Source: UBA1924 sp963976625
Lineage (GTDB): Bacteria > Planctomycetota > Phycisphaerae > Phycisphaerales > UBA1924
Length of the DNA stretch: 64,000 nt
Direction of reading: 5' to 3'
Assembly (NCBI GenBank): GCA_963976625.1
Contig: CAXBLA010000010.1
Span: 1 to 64,000, forward strand
Part shown: positions 25,386-33,668 of the stretch, one piece after another
Numbering within the stretch: the first letter of the stretch is position 1
Layout: every line of letters begins with the position of its first letter
Program-made: the position numbers and the translations under genes
Notes under the pieces: generated by a model
What the model was told of the DNA's origin: nothing
The model's database searches: none
Seen by the model: the letters and a program-made list of their open reading frames with translations, nothing else

Positions 25386-25868
25386 ATGGCTTCACCACGC
25401 GATATCCGTAAGCTCGCGCTCCTCGCGATGTACCAGCTCGACTCCCGCGTCGGCGAGGACACCGAATCCATCCGCGAATCGCTCGACGATGTGCAGACGA
25501 TGATCGTCGAGGGGCTCGAGTTCTCTGATCAGAAGAGCGAGTTTTCCGACAACGAGCGCGACCGGGCGTTTACGCTCGCGACCAACGCGTTCGCCCGGCG
25601 CGATATCGCCGATGTGGAGCTCAACGGGCTGTCGAAGGACTGGACGGTTTCGCGGATGCCGGTGGTCGATCGCTCGATCCTGCGTCTGGCGCACTACGAG
25701 ATGACGGGGATGGCTGATCCCAAGCCCAAAGCCGCGGTCAACGAGGCGGTGGAACTGGCGAAGGTGTTCTCGACCAAGCAGTCGCCGGGCTTCGTTAATG
25801 GGATCCTCGACAAAGTGCTCAAGCGCGTGCTCTCTGAACAGGCGTCGGGGCAAGCATCTGCTCAATAA
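25386..25868 (+). CDS. nusB: Transcription antitermination factor NusB
   Basis: 160 residues, all-helical. 'RDIRKLALLAMYQLDSRVGED' is the N-terminal RNA-binding part, and 'WTVSRMPVVDRSILRLAHYEMTGM' with 'KAAVNEAVELAKVFSTKQSPGFVNGILDKVL' is the diagnostic C-terminal half. NusB binds boxA RNA with S10 and supports antitermination on rRNA operons. It lies between ribH (3 nt) and ftsY (15 nt) in one operon. Confidence 0.96.
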   Translation: MASPRDIRKLALLAMYQLDSRVGEDTESIRESLDDVQTMIVEGLEFSDQKSEFSDNERDRAFTLATNAFARRDIADVELNGLSKDWTVSRMPVVDRSILRLAHYEMTGMADPKPKAAVNEAVELAKVFSTKQSPGFVNGILDKVLKRVLSEQASGQASAQ

Positions 25869-25883
25869 GCCGGGAGAACTCCG

Positions 25884-26807
25884 ATGGCCATCTTCCGCAA
25901 AGCATACGACACGCTCAAGAAAGGGCTCACCAAAACGCGTGAGTCGTTCGTGTCGTCGCTGCGCTCGGTGCTCGCGGGCAAGCAGCTCGACGACGAGCTG
26001 ATCAAAGAGATCGAGAAGCGATTGATCCAGTCCGATGTCGGGGTCAAGGCCACCAAGATCCTGATCGACGGCATCAAATCGGACTACAAAGCCGGCACGC
26101 TGACCAAGGGCGAGGATGTCATCGAGTACCTCAAGCGTGAGCTCAAGGCGATGTGGCCCGCCCAGGACCGCACGCTCAACATGAGTGACACCAAGCCCAC
26201 CGTCATCCTCATGACAGGCGTCAACGGCGTGGGTAAAACGACCTCCATCTCCAAGCTCTGCCAGCAGCTCACCAGCGAAGGTAACCGCGTGCTGCTCGGC
26301 GCATGCGATACCTTCCGCGCCGGTGCGGTGCGCCAGCTCGAGATCTGGGGCGAGCGTCTCGGGGTCGAGGTCGTCAAGGGCCAGCAGGGCGGCGATCCGG
26401 CGGCCGTGGCCTTCGACGCGTGCAGTGCGGCCAATGCGCGTGGGGTCGATGTGCTGATCTTGGATACGGCCGGTCGTTTGCACACGCAGGGTGGGCTGAT
26501 GGATCAGCTGACCAAGATCCGTCGTGTGATCGACAAGCAGATCCCCGGGGCCCCGCATGAAACACTGCTGGTGCTCGACGCGACGAGCGGGCAGAATGCG
26601 CTGCGCCAAGCCGAGGAGTTTAATGCGGCGGCCGGTGTGACGGGCATCTTCTTGAGCAAGCTCGATGGCACTGCCCGCGGGGGCATCGTTGTGGCGATCA
26701 AGGAAGCGACGAACATCCCCGTCAAGTTCATCGGCGTGGGCGAGACCCCCGACGATGTCGAGCCGTTCGATCCTGAGCGGTTCGTTGAGGCGATGTTCAG
26801 CGAGTGA
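25884..26807 (+). CDS. ftsY: Signal recognition particle receptor FtsY (NG domain only)
   Basis: 307 residues. The N domain spans residues 1 to about 95. The GTPase G domain has P-loop 'TGVNGVGKTT' (residues 111-120), 'ACDTFRAGAVRQLEIWGERL', 'DTAGRLHTQGGLMDQLTKI', 'LSKLDGTARGGIVVAI' and 'FIGVGETPDDVEPFDPERFVEAMF'. These identify FtsY rather than Ffh, which would carry an extra M domain. The acidic A domain of E. coli FtsY is absent, as in many bacteria, so membrane contact must rest on the basic N-terminal helix ('FRKAYDTLKKGLTKTR'). It receives ribosome-SRP complexes at the membrane for co-translational insertion. It is the last gene of the ribH-nusB-ftsY operon. Confidence 0.96.
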   Translation: MAIFRKAYDTLKKGLTKTRESFVSSLRSVLAGKQLDDELIKEIEKRLIQSDVGVKATKILIDGIKSDYKAGTLTKGEDVIEYLKRELKAMWPAQDRTLNMSDTKPTVILMTGVNGVGKTTSISKLCQQLTSEGNRVLLGACDTFRAGAVRQLEIWGERLGVEVVKGQQGGDPAAVAFDACSAANARGVDVLILDTAGRLHTQGGLMDQLTKIRRVIDKQIPGAPHETLLVLDATSGQNALRQAEEFNAAAGVTGIFLSKLDGTARGGIVVAIKEATNIPVKFIGVGETPDDVEPFDPERFVEAMFSE

Positions 26808-26984
26808 GCAGGGATGATCAGAAATGATCGCGGGCGATTGCTGTTCAATTTGAAGAAAAAATCTGAATAAGCTGGAACTGCGATGGATCTGGCGCAGTAT
26901 GGAGTATGTGCATCGACATGGTCGAGGCGTTCGCCGATGGTGACTGTTCGGTGCTGAAACATCACACTTTGAGAGGAGTCTCGT

Positions 26985-27791
26985 ATGAAAGAAGCGATCG
27001 GGATCGTGGCGCTGTCGGTGTGCGCCGGAATGGCAGTAGGGGGTATCAGCGACGACTTCGAGTCATATGTGCTCGGCGGCTTGCCCGGGGGTGTGTGGCA
27101 GGACGCGACGAGTTTTATCGACGAGCCCACCCACACGGGCGACTCGGTCTCGGTGATCCAGACCACCGACGCGTTCGGCAACCTGACCAACGCGGTGCAG
27201 ATCAATGACCACATCGGGACCTCGGGCGGGATCATGGGGCGTGTCGAGCACACCAGTGTGCAGCGCTTTGAGATCGATGTTCGGCTCGATCAGCCCGGCA
27301 ACGGGAGCTCGCCCAACTGGATGAGCGCGGTTGGGTTCTTCCAAGAGACGGATCAGACGGATTTCAACTGGTCGCCTCAGGCGATGGTGTACGCGTCGAA
27401 CAACGGGCGATTCCGTCTGTTCGTGCAGAACGCCGACGGGCGCAACAGCGCCTCGCGCGACTTCGGGATGGGGCTGGGCTCTTGGTCGCTCGACACCTGG
27501 TACCGGGTCTCGCTGGAAGTGGATACGGAGAACGGGATCTTCGACGCCTCGGTGGTCGAGATCGCCACGGGCGAGGAGCTCTCGTCCACGCACCGGGTGT
27601 ATTCGGGCTGGAACAGCGAGTTCGGGCAGTACGATCTGGTCTCGGCCAACGACGGCGAGTACGGCTCAACCCCCGGAACGCGCGGGAACATGGCGACCTT
27701 TGACAACACTTCGTACACGCCAGCGCCCGGGGCGTTGGGTGTGCTGACAATCGGCGGCTTGGGTGCAACCCGGCGCAGACGATCGCGGTAA
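26985..27791 (+). CDS. PEP-CTERM-like secreted protein with lectin-like fold
   Basis: 268 residues. GAGGAG precedes ATG 26985. The signal peptide is 'MKEAIGIVALSVCAGMAVGG'. The mature part begins 'ISDDFESYVLGGLPGGVWQD', a wording typical of secreted concanavalin/LamG-like proteins, with strands 'RFEIDVRLDQPGNGSSPNWM', 'GRFRLFVQNADGRNSASRDF' and 'TWYRVSLEVDTENGIFDASV'. The C-terminus 'APGALGVLTIGGLGATRRRR' plus SR is the same sorting-tail variant seen in the four-gene array. Carbohydrate or matrix binding is possible (inference). It stands alone, convergent with the next gene. Confidence 0.82.
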   Translation: MKEAIGIVALSVCAGMAVGGISDDFESYVLGGLPGGVWQDATSFIDEPTHTGDSVSVIQTTDAFGNLTNAVQINDHIGTSGGIMGRVEHTSVQRFEIDVRLDQPGNGSSPNWMSAVGFFQETDQTDFNWSPQAMVYASNNGRFRLFVQNADGRNSASRDFGMGLGSWSLDTWYRVSLEVDTENGIFDASVVEIATGEELSSTHRVYSGWNSEFGQYDLVSANDGEYGSTPGTRGNMATFDNTSYTPAPGALGVLTIGGLGATRRRRSR

Positions 27792-27895
27792 ATCAAGTGC
27801 TCTACCGAGTGGTAGTGAATCACGAGTGGCTGTCGGATTTTTGAGTATGGTCCGGCAGCTATTTTTTTATACAAACAGATCCGGTATGCACAGCA

Positions 27896-28618
27896 TTAGA
27901 ACGAGTACGGATCGTTCACCGTCCCACGCCGACGCCTGCGGGTCGTAGCGGGGGCATTAATCGCGTCGTGGCACGCGTCGGCCAGGGCCTTGATGAACTT
28001 CTCGTGCTCGGGGCACGCGTCGATGCGATCGAGAAAATCATCGACGATCCATTGCTTGGGATCATCCGGCGATGATGCGCCGAGGGCATCCTTGATCGCC
28101 TGATCACCCAGTGTTTCGCTGGCATGGGCGAACCAGGTCGCGGTGGGGGTGTCGTCTGCTGGTGGCTCGACCTGTACACGCACCACGCGATCGCCCACGC
28201 CGACGATCGGCCAGCGTCCTTTGTTGGTGGTTGGCTCGCGGGTGAGCACGAAGACGCCGATCCCCGCGTCGTTGGCCGCGGCTCGGAATCGGCGGGTGTC
28301 CGCGCCCACGAAGTTGGGCGCAAACAAATAGCACGACGCGTCGGGCTCCGGGCTGATATCGCCCGAGCTGCTGATCTGGTGGATGGTGCCGGTATCGAGG
28401 GCTGACAGGCGCACGGCCCGCTGAGATTCGAGCATCGGCAGGCAGATGCGTTTCATCCGCCCGAAATCCTGCTGATAGCGTGCCTCACCCAGTGCATGAC
28501 GGCAACGCAGCGCGGCTTCGAGGTACGCCCCGCGAGCAAGATCAGCGCTCGCCTCCTCCATCATCACATCGATGGTGTTGGCGGGAGGGTTTACGGGTTG
28601 GGTCGATGGCTCGCTCAT
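27896..28618 (-). CDS. Conserved-looking protein of unknown function (pair member 2)
   Basis: 240 residues, soluble, no signal peptide. Residues 18-75 are helical and resemble a single tetratricopeptide-like pair ('ADLARGAYLEAALRCRHALGEARYQQDFGRM'). The middle has alternating strands: 'ASCYLFAPNFVGADTRRFRAAANDAGIGVFVLTRE' and 'IVGVGDRVVRVQVEPP'. A helical end is followed by a basic 'TTRRRRRG' tail. I do not recognise the family. The start overlaps the stop of the upstream gene (ATGA), so the two proteins are translationally coupled and may act together. Confidence 0.72.
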   Translation of the reverse strand: MSEPSTQPVNPPANTIDVMMEEASADLARGAYLEAALRCRHALGEARYQQDFGRMKRICLPMLESQRAVRLSALDTGTIHQISSSGDISPEPDASCYLFAPNFVGADTRRFRAAANDAGIGVFVLTREPTTNKGRWPIVGVGDRVVRVQVEPPADDTPTATWFAHASETLGDQAIKDALGASSPDDPKQWIVDDFLDRIDACPEHEKFIKALADACHDAINAPATTRRRRRGTVNDPYSF

Positions 28619-29238
28619 GCAGGGGTGGCTTGGATGCGCGCGATCATGGCGTCGAGGAGCCCGTCCCAGAGGGTGGCCTGGTCATCGAGATCGTACTCGA
28701 GCGCATCACCCAGCGACGACCAGTCCTGCTTGCCAAGGCAGTTGCGGATCTCGCCGAGCGCCACGGGGAGCTGGGCGACGCATTCGTTGCCGGTGTGCTC
28801 GGTGCCCTTGGCGTCGGTGACGCGGAGTTCGTCGATCGCAAAGCCGGCCAGAGCCGCGGATTGGCCCACGACATCGCGCACGGCGTGCCAGCCCTCGAGC
28901 ACGCTCTTGAGCGACTCAACCGCGGGCTCGAACTCACCGGTGCGGATCTGATCCGCGGCTTCGCTTTGTTCCTGGCGGGTGCCGTCGAGGGCTTCCTTGG
29001 CCGTGGAGATGGTTTCGATGAGGAAGGCACTGAAATCGGTGGTGGTCAGGCGGAGCTCGGCGATCCCGGCGCTGTCGCTTGGGGGCTCTTCGAGGAGCGC
29101 GTCGGCGATGGGCTGTCCATCAGCCTGGATGTCGATGATCAGACGCCCCGCGTCCTCGGCGTGCTTGCGGGCGATCTCGAAGGCGGCTTCGAGGCTGTCG
29201 CTCGCGTCGAGTTGGGTGTTGTCGATCCAGAGTTGCAT
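28615..29238 (-). CDS. Helical protein of unknown function (pair member 1)
   Basis: 207 residues beginning 'MQLWIDNTQLDASDSLEAAFEIARKHAEDAGRLIIDIQADGQPI'. That start resembles a small beta-grasp-like module found at the N-terminus of several uncharacterised planctomycete proteins (inference). The rest is helical ('FSAFLIETISTAKEALDGT', 'FEPAVESLKSVLEGWHAVRDVV'). It has no signal peptide or membrane helix. It is the first gene of a coupled pair and lies 20 nt downstream of the lipid glycosylation pair on the same strand. Confidence 0.72.
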   Translation of the reverse strand: MQLWIDNTQLDASDSLEAAFEIARKHAEDAGRLIIDIQADGQPIADALLEEPPSDSAGIAELRLTTTDFSAFLIETISTAKEALDGTRQEQSEAADQIRTGEFEPAVESLKSVLEGWHAVRDVVGQSAALAGFAIDELRVTDAKGTEHTGNECVAQLPVALGEIRNCLGKQDWSSLGDALEYDLDDQATLWDGLLDAMIARIQATPA

Positions 29239-29258
29239 GGGATTGTCCTTGTGATGGT

Positions 29259-29894
29259 TTATGAGTTCGCTGGGGCGGTGTTAGTCGATGCTTGGGCATC
29301 GTTTCCGTTACCCGCATCGCATGCGCAGCGTTTTTTTTCTTTGTGGATGAGTTTGAGGTTGCGGGCGTAGATCACGATCCCGGTGGATTGCCCGAGCACG
29401 CCGACGATGTCGACGCGCCAGACGAAGTAGGTGAACAGGCAGATGCCGCCGATGAAACTAAACCACCAGAAGATCTCGGGGACCGTCGAGACCCGCGAGC
29501 GTTCCGAGATGATCCACTGCACGAACATGCGCCCGAAGAAGGCGCATTGGCCGACGAGCCCGATAGCGACGAACCCGAAGGTGCCCCAGCTGGTGATGTT
29601 GAAGAACCCGAGCAGGTGACGCTCGATCGCGGGGCGTTGGTTCCAGATGGCGACCTGCTCGGAGATAAACGCGTCGAGCTCGACAGGATCCAGCAGGGCA
29701 TCGGAGCGGAGGTTCGCCGGCCCGATGACCTGGTAATGGAGATCGCCGTCGGTCAGTGTGCGGTTGAGCCGGATCTCGATCGCGCCCACAGACACCGTCA
29801 GATCGCTCTCCGAGCGGGCGAGCGCGGGCTGGAGCACGAGCCACATGCCCAGGAAGACCAGCAGCACCATCGCGACAATCGGTCCGGACTTCAT
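29259..29894 (-). CDS. LAB_N (lipid A biosynthesis N-terminal) domain membrane protein
   Basis: 211 residues. Residues 1-26 are a membrane helix or signal. A periplasmic beta-rich stretch follows to about residue 92. The LAB_N domain then spans about 105-185: 'GLVGQCAFFGRMFVQWIISE' followed by 'VPEIFWWFSFIGGICLFTYF', 'WRVDIVGVLGQSTGIVIYARNLKLI' and a basic, Cys-containing tail. LAB_N is the membrane domain found at the N-terminus of some LpxB proteins and as a stand-alone partner of ArnC/DPM1-like glycosyltransferases. The gene overlaps the GT2 gene by 4 nt (ATGA), the usual pair. Together they probably transfer or flip a lipid-linked sugar; the sugar is unknown. Confidence 0.88.
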   Translation of the reverse strand: MKSGPIVAMVLLVFLGMWLVLQPALARSESDLTVSVGAIEIRLNRTLTDGDLHYQVIGPANLRSDALLDPVELDAFISEQVAIWNQRPAIERHLLGFFNITSWGTFGFVAIGLVGQCAFFGRMFVQWIISERSRVSTVPEIFWWFSFIGGICLFTYFVWRVDIVGVLGQSTGIVIYARNLKLIHKEKKRCACDAGNGNDAQASTNTAPANS

Positions 29895-30739
29895 GGGCTG
29901 GTCACTTCCGTGTTGGTCGTGGCGGTTGTCGTCTGTCGGGTGGGCGTTTCGTGTTTGGTGCCGATGGCTTCCTTGGAGGTGACGGGTCGCCGGCGCTTGC
30001 GCATATAGCGGACGGCGAAGAGGTCCACAAGCCCGGGCAGGGCGCGTTTGGTGATGCCCATGCCGTACTTGGGGGTGCCGGCGTGGCGGTGGCGGTGGGA
30101 CACGGGCATCTCGACGACGGTGTAGCCCATGTGGCGGGCGGTCGCCGGGATAAACCGGTGCATACCCTTGAACTCAAGAGGCAGAGCGAGGGCGATCTCG
30201 CGTTTCATCACGCGGAGCGAGCAGCCGGTATCGCGGATCGTGTCGCCGAGCACCCACAGGCGGAACTTGCGACCGACCCATGAGCCGAACTGGCGGATCT
30301 TGGCGTCGCCCTGAGCCCGGGCGGCGGATCGGTCGCCCTGGACAAAGTCGGCGTCGGATTCCTCGATGATCTTGAGCATCGCGGGCAGGTCGCGTGGGTC
30401 GTTCTGCAGGTCGGCATCGAGTACCGCGATCAGGGTGCCCTTGGTCGCTCGGAATCCGGCGTGGAAGGCGGCGGACTGGCCGTTGCCCGAGCCCCGGGGG
30501 GTGTTGGTCATCGTGACGCAGCGGAGCCAGGCATGATCGCCCTGGAGCCCGAGAATCTTGGCTTTGGTGGTGTCGGTCGAACCGTCGTCCACGATGATGA
30601 ACTCGAACCGGATCTCCAGCGGCGACAGGGCGTTGCCGACCTGTTTGACGAGCTCGTGGATATTCTCCTCCTCATTATGAGCAGGGGCGACCACGGAGAG
30701 CTGGACGGGCGCAGGGGATGATTCTGGGTGACTGTGCAT
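29891..30739 (-). CDS. Glycosyltransferase family 2, dolichyl/undecaprenyl-phosphate type
   Basis: 282 residues. The GT-A fold shows 'LSVVAPAHNEEENI', nucleotide site 'FIIVDDGSTDTT', metal motif 'IAVLDADLQNDPRDLP', and 'FVQGDRSAARAQGDAKIRQFGSWVGRKFR' with 'DTGCSLRVMKRE'. The C-terminal 'VEMPVSHRHRHAGTPKYGM' is usual in the DPM1/ArnC branch. There are no C-terminal membrane helices; the adjacent LAB_N protein probably supplies the membrane part. Expected reaction: transfer of a sugar from a nucleotide sugar to a polyprenyl phosphate, or onto lipid A-like acceptors. It is the first gene of a minus-strand run ending at 27896. Confidence 0.9.
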   Translation of the reverse strand: MHSHPESSPAPVQLSVVAPAHNEEENIHELVKQVGNALSPLEIRFEFIIVDDGSTDTTKAKILGLQGDHAWLRCVTMTNTPRGSGNGQSAAFHAGFRATKGTLIAVLDADLQNDPRDLPAMLKIIEESDADFVQGDRSAARAQGDAKIRQFGSWVGRKFRLWVLGDTIRDTGCSLRVMKREIALALPLEFKGMHRFIPATARHMGYTVVEMPVSHRHRHAGTPKYGMGITKRALPGLVDLFAVRYMRKRRRPVTSKEAIGTKHETPTRQTTTATTNTEVTSP

Positions 30740-30843
30740 GATCTGGGTATCGGAGTATCGTATCCGCTGAATATGGTTCCTAGGATTGATCCTAGTAGGC
30801 TTTTGAGCAGGATAATCACAAAAATCCTGAGGAGATATCAGAT

Positions 30844-31257
30844 ATGCATATGCGAAAATCAGATCACCCGGACCATGATCACGCGGATCACACGGTGTCG
30901 GTCAAAATTATCCTCGAAAACCCCGAAGAGCTCAACGAGGACGGCTCGGACAAGGCCGTCCATGAGCTGATGGCGGCTCCGGGCGAGCACCTGTTGGAAG
31001 TGGCCGTCGAAGCCGGGATCAACATCGAGCACGCCTGCGGCGGCGTCTGCGCCTGCTCCACCTGCCATGTCTATGTCGAAGAAGGCATGGATTCGCTCAG
31101 CGAGGCGGAGGAAGAAGAAGAGGATCGCGTCGAGGAAGCCCCGGGGCTGCAGATGAACTCCCGCCTCTCTTGCCAGTGCGACATCATCGGCGAGGGCCCG
31201 ATCGTCTTCCGTGTGCCCGCGTGGAACCGCAACGCGGTCAAGGAAGTGCCCCACTAG
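30844..31257 (+). CDS. [2Fe-2S] ferredoxin, adrenodoxin/ISC type
   Basis: 137 residues. The cluster-binding segment 'CGGVCACSTCHVYVEEG' gives Cys65, Cys71 and Cys74; the fourth ligand is in 'SRLSCQCDI'. This is the ISC/adrenodoxin pattern used in iron-sulphur cluster assembly and in electron supply to P450s and other oxygenases. The N-terminus has a short His/Asp-rich stretch ('DHPDHDHADH') of unknown meaning, and an acidic run of Glu follows the third Cys. GAGGAG lies 9 nt before ATG 30844. No isc genes are adjacent, so the partner is unknown. Confidence 0.92.
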   Translation: MHMRKSDHPDHDHADHTVSVKIILENPEELNEDGSDKAVHELMAAPGEHLLEVAVEAGINIEHACGGVCACSTCHVYVEEGMDSLSEAEEEEEDRVEEAPGLQMNSRLSCQCDIIGEGPIVFRVPAWNRNAVKEVPH

Positions 31258-31305
31258 AGGCGCTCCGGGCGTGTGATCCGTGCTCGGGGGCGATATCCTT
31301 TGGGT

Positions 31306-32961
31306 ATGAATCGCCACCCTCTTTATCGAGTTTCTCAATCACTGCTCGCCGGCGCTGTGCTGGCGATGTGTTCTCTGTGCGCTCCTCAGGCATCGGCCGG
31401 CGAGCTGCAAGCCCGCACCGGGCCGACGGATGATGTCGTCAAGGCGGTGCAGGTCTCGATGCGCGTCTTGGTGCCGACGCCGGATTCGATGGGCGATGCC
31501 AAGGGCTTCGGACTCGTGCTGATCGATCCGGATCAGGGTGCTTTGGGCGAAGACTTCGCTTGGGACGAGCCCAACACCGAGCACGCGATCGCCATCGGGT
31601 TCGATATCCACAACCCGCCGCCGACGGCCATGACGCCCGACGAGAACGGACGCGTGATGGGTTGGTTCGACGCAGCCGGCAACTGGTACGATCGCCCGCA
31701 GCGCGAGGTCTCGGTGCACGCCAACAGCCGCGAGCGGATCAATGTACTCAGTGATGTCGAGTTCCGCAGCGGCGAGTGGGTCGATGTCGATGTTGATCTC
31801 CGCTATGTGCTCGGCGGGGCTCGTGTGCAAGTACGCCTTGACGGCACGACGGTGATCGACGAGCACATCTGGGATGTCCGCCCGATGCGACTGCACGCGA
31901 TGGCCGGGACAGAAAATGGGACCGGTAATGAAAGCAACGAGAAAACCGTCGGCCAGGGCATCGAAATCAAAGACCTGCAGATCACCCGCGTGACACTGCT
32001 CGACGAGCCGATGCCCGAGCCAGTGCGTGTCGAGGTCTTCGAAGAGGAGTTCCTCGCCAACGCCAAGCGGCTCAAGTCAGACATCAGCTTTACGGAGGCG
32101 CACCAACTCCCCGAGCAGGTCGGACGCGTGATCGCGACGCTCACACTCTCCGAGCCCGAGGTCGGCTACGACCATTGGGACAAGAAGGGCACCATCGGAA
32201 TTACTATTCCGAGCTCGGAACCAGTCAATCCAGATCCGGAAGCTGAGCAGCCCAAGGGCGAACGCTTCGAGGTCTTCCGCTTCATCACACCATTCCGGCG
32301 TGGATGGACTTGGTACATGGATGTGACGGATCTGCTGCCGTTGTTTGAGGATCAGCGGGCGTTCGATGCTCACATCGGGACCTACATGAAGGGCTGGAAT
32401 GTTTCGTTTAGGCTCGATTTCTACCCGGGCGTGCCCGAGCGTATGCCAATCGAGGTGGTGAATCTGTGGAACGGCAACGCGGACATCGGGATCCCCGAGA
32501 AGCCGGTGTCTGATTTCTACACCACGCGCGTGATCGATGTTCCCGATGGCGCGACCCACGCGCGCGTCCGGGCGACCGTCACCGGGCACGGGATGTTCCC
32601 CAACTCCAAGAACGCCGGCGAGTTTATGCCCATCTGGCGCACGATGACCATCAGCTCCGTCGAGCCCGGCGGCGATGTGCTCGGGGGCGACTACATCGAG
32701 CAGTCCGAGCGGGATCACCTGTGGATGACGGATGTGTATCTGAACCCGTGTCGTCCCCAGGGCGGGACATGGAAGTTCGATCGCTCCGGGTGGGCGCCGG
32801 GCTCGAAGGTTGAGCCTTGGATCGTCGATGTGCAGCCCGAGTTTGTCTTCGGCGACACTTTGACCATTGAGTATGAGCTCGACGAGTACATTAATGAAGG
32901 GCGCGGGGAGACCTGGACGCCGCACCATTGGACCGACGCGGTGGTGGTGTTCTACAAGTGA
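31306..32961 (+). CDS. Secreted PNGase F-like peptide-N-glycosidase with N-terminal lectin-like domain
   Basis: 551 residues. ATG 31306 opens a signal peptide cleaved near 'PQASA'. Residues about 35-235 are beta-rich with 'VQVRLDGTTVIDEHIWD', like a concanavalin-type module. Residues about 255-551 follow PNGase F in order: 'YDHWDKKG' (compare the Trp-Asp of the active-site strand; Asp289/Asp292), 'FRFITPFRRG', 'MDVTDLLPLF', 'GEFMPIWRTMTI' (Glu439 aligns with catalytic Glu206) and 'LNPCRPQGGTWKFDRSGWAPG'. PNGase F cleaves N-linked glycans from asparagine in glycoproteins. The residue aligning with Glu118 of the flavobacterial enzyme appears to be Gly358, so activity is uncertain. The alignment was made by eye. 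It may serve degradation of host or algal glycoproteins. Confidence 0.75.
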   Translation: MNRHPLYRVSQSLLAGAVLAMCSLCAPQASAGELQARTGPTDDVVKAVQVSMRVLVPTPDSMGDAKGFGLVLIDPDQGALGEDFAWDEPNTEHAIAIGFDIHNPPPTAMTPDENGRVMGWFDAAGNWYDRPQREVSVHANSRERINVLSDVEFRSGEWVDVDVDLRYVLGGARVQVRLDGTTVIDEHIWDVRPMRLHAMAGTENGTGNESNEKTVGQGIEIKDLQITRVTLLDEPMPEPVRVEVFEEEFLANAKRLKSDISFTEAHQLPEQVGRVIATLTLSEPEVGYDHWDKKGTIGITIPSSEPVNPDPEAEQPKGERFEVFRFITPFRRGWTWYMDVTDLLPLFEDQRAFDAHIGTYMKGWNVSFRLDFYPGVPERMPIEVVNLWNGNADIGIPEKPVSDFYTTRVIDVPDGATHARVRATVTGHGMFPNSKNAGEFMPIWRTMTISSVEPGGDVLGGDYIEQSERDHLWMTDVYLNPCRPQGGTWKFDRSGWAPGSKVEPWIVDVQPEFVFGDTLTIEYELDEYINEGRGETWTPHHWTDAVVVFYK

Positions 32962-33011
32962 ATAGATTGTGGTCAGGGCGAGCCTGTACCATTGCGAGAT
33001 AGAGATAAAGC

Positions 33012-33668
33012 ATGCAGAAACGAACACTCCAAGATAAATACTTCCGCCAGGCAAAGCGCGAGGGCTATGTCGCGCGATCGGCCTACAAGCTCCTCGAGAT
33101 CAACAAGCGCCGCAAGCTCATCCGCAAGGGCGATCGCGTGCTCGATCTGGGGTGCGCCCCGGGATCGTGGCTGCAGGTCGTCGAGAAGATTGTGGGTGAG
33201 GAAGGGCTGGCCGTGGGTATTGATCTCCAGCGGGTCTCGACGCCCTTCGGGCCCAATGTGCACCTGATGCAGGGCGATTTCACCCAGGTGACGGCGGCCG
33301 ACCTGCTCGGGGGCGGCGATGAGCTGTTCGATTCCGTCATCTCCGACATGGCCCCGGCGACGACCGGGCACGGCGATCACTTCTTCTCCGAGCGCCTGTG
33401 CCAAGAGATCATCAACTCCCTGCCCGACCTGCTCAAGCCCCGCGGCACCTGCACCATGAAGGTGCTCGAGGGCGAGACCTTCCCGCACTTGATCAAGCGC
33501 ATGAAGCACTGCTTCCGGATCTCGGGGGCGATCAAGCCCGACGCGTGTCGGGATGTGTCGCGCGAGACCTATTTGTATGGTATCGGGTTCCGCCCATCGC
33601 GGGTGATCCAGTATGACGAGCGCAACGACGGGGCGATCCCCGAGCCGACGCCCGGGTGGGGCGATTGA
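33012..33668 (+). CDS. rlmE: 23S rRNA 2'-O-methyltransferase RlmE (FtsJ)
   Basis: 218 residues. 'YVARSAYKLLEINKRRKLI' contains the first catalytic Lys, 'VLDLGCAPGSWLQVV' is the SAM-binding loop, 'DSVISDMAPATTGHGDHFFS' carries the catalytic Asp, 'GTCTMKVLEGETFP' the second Lys, and 'RETYLYGIGFR' ends the fold with the Glu. This is the K-D-K-E set of FtsJ. It methylates the 2'-OH of a uridine in the A-loop of 23S rRNA (U2552 in E. coli). The last codons overlap the start of the following membrane protein gene. Confidence 0.95.
   Translation: MQKRTLQDKYFRQAKREGYVARSAYKLLEINKRRKLIRKGDRVLDLGCAPGSWLQVVEKIVGEEGLAVGIDLQRVSTPFGPNVHLMQGDFTQVTAADLLGGGDELFDSVISDMAPATTGHGDHFFSERLCQEIINSLPDLLKPRGTCTMKVLEGETFPHLIKRMKHCFRISGAIKPDACRDVSRETYLYGIGFRPSRVIQYDERNDGAIPEPTPGWGD

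Noticed and set aside
25392..26609. A 405-codon minus-strand frame opposite nusB and ftsY
   Set aside because: It is antisense to two certain genes and shows only the His/Leu/Arg-rich composition of a shadow frame.
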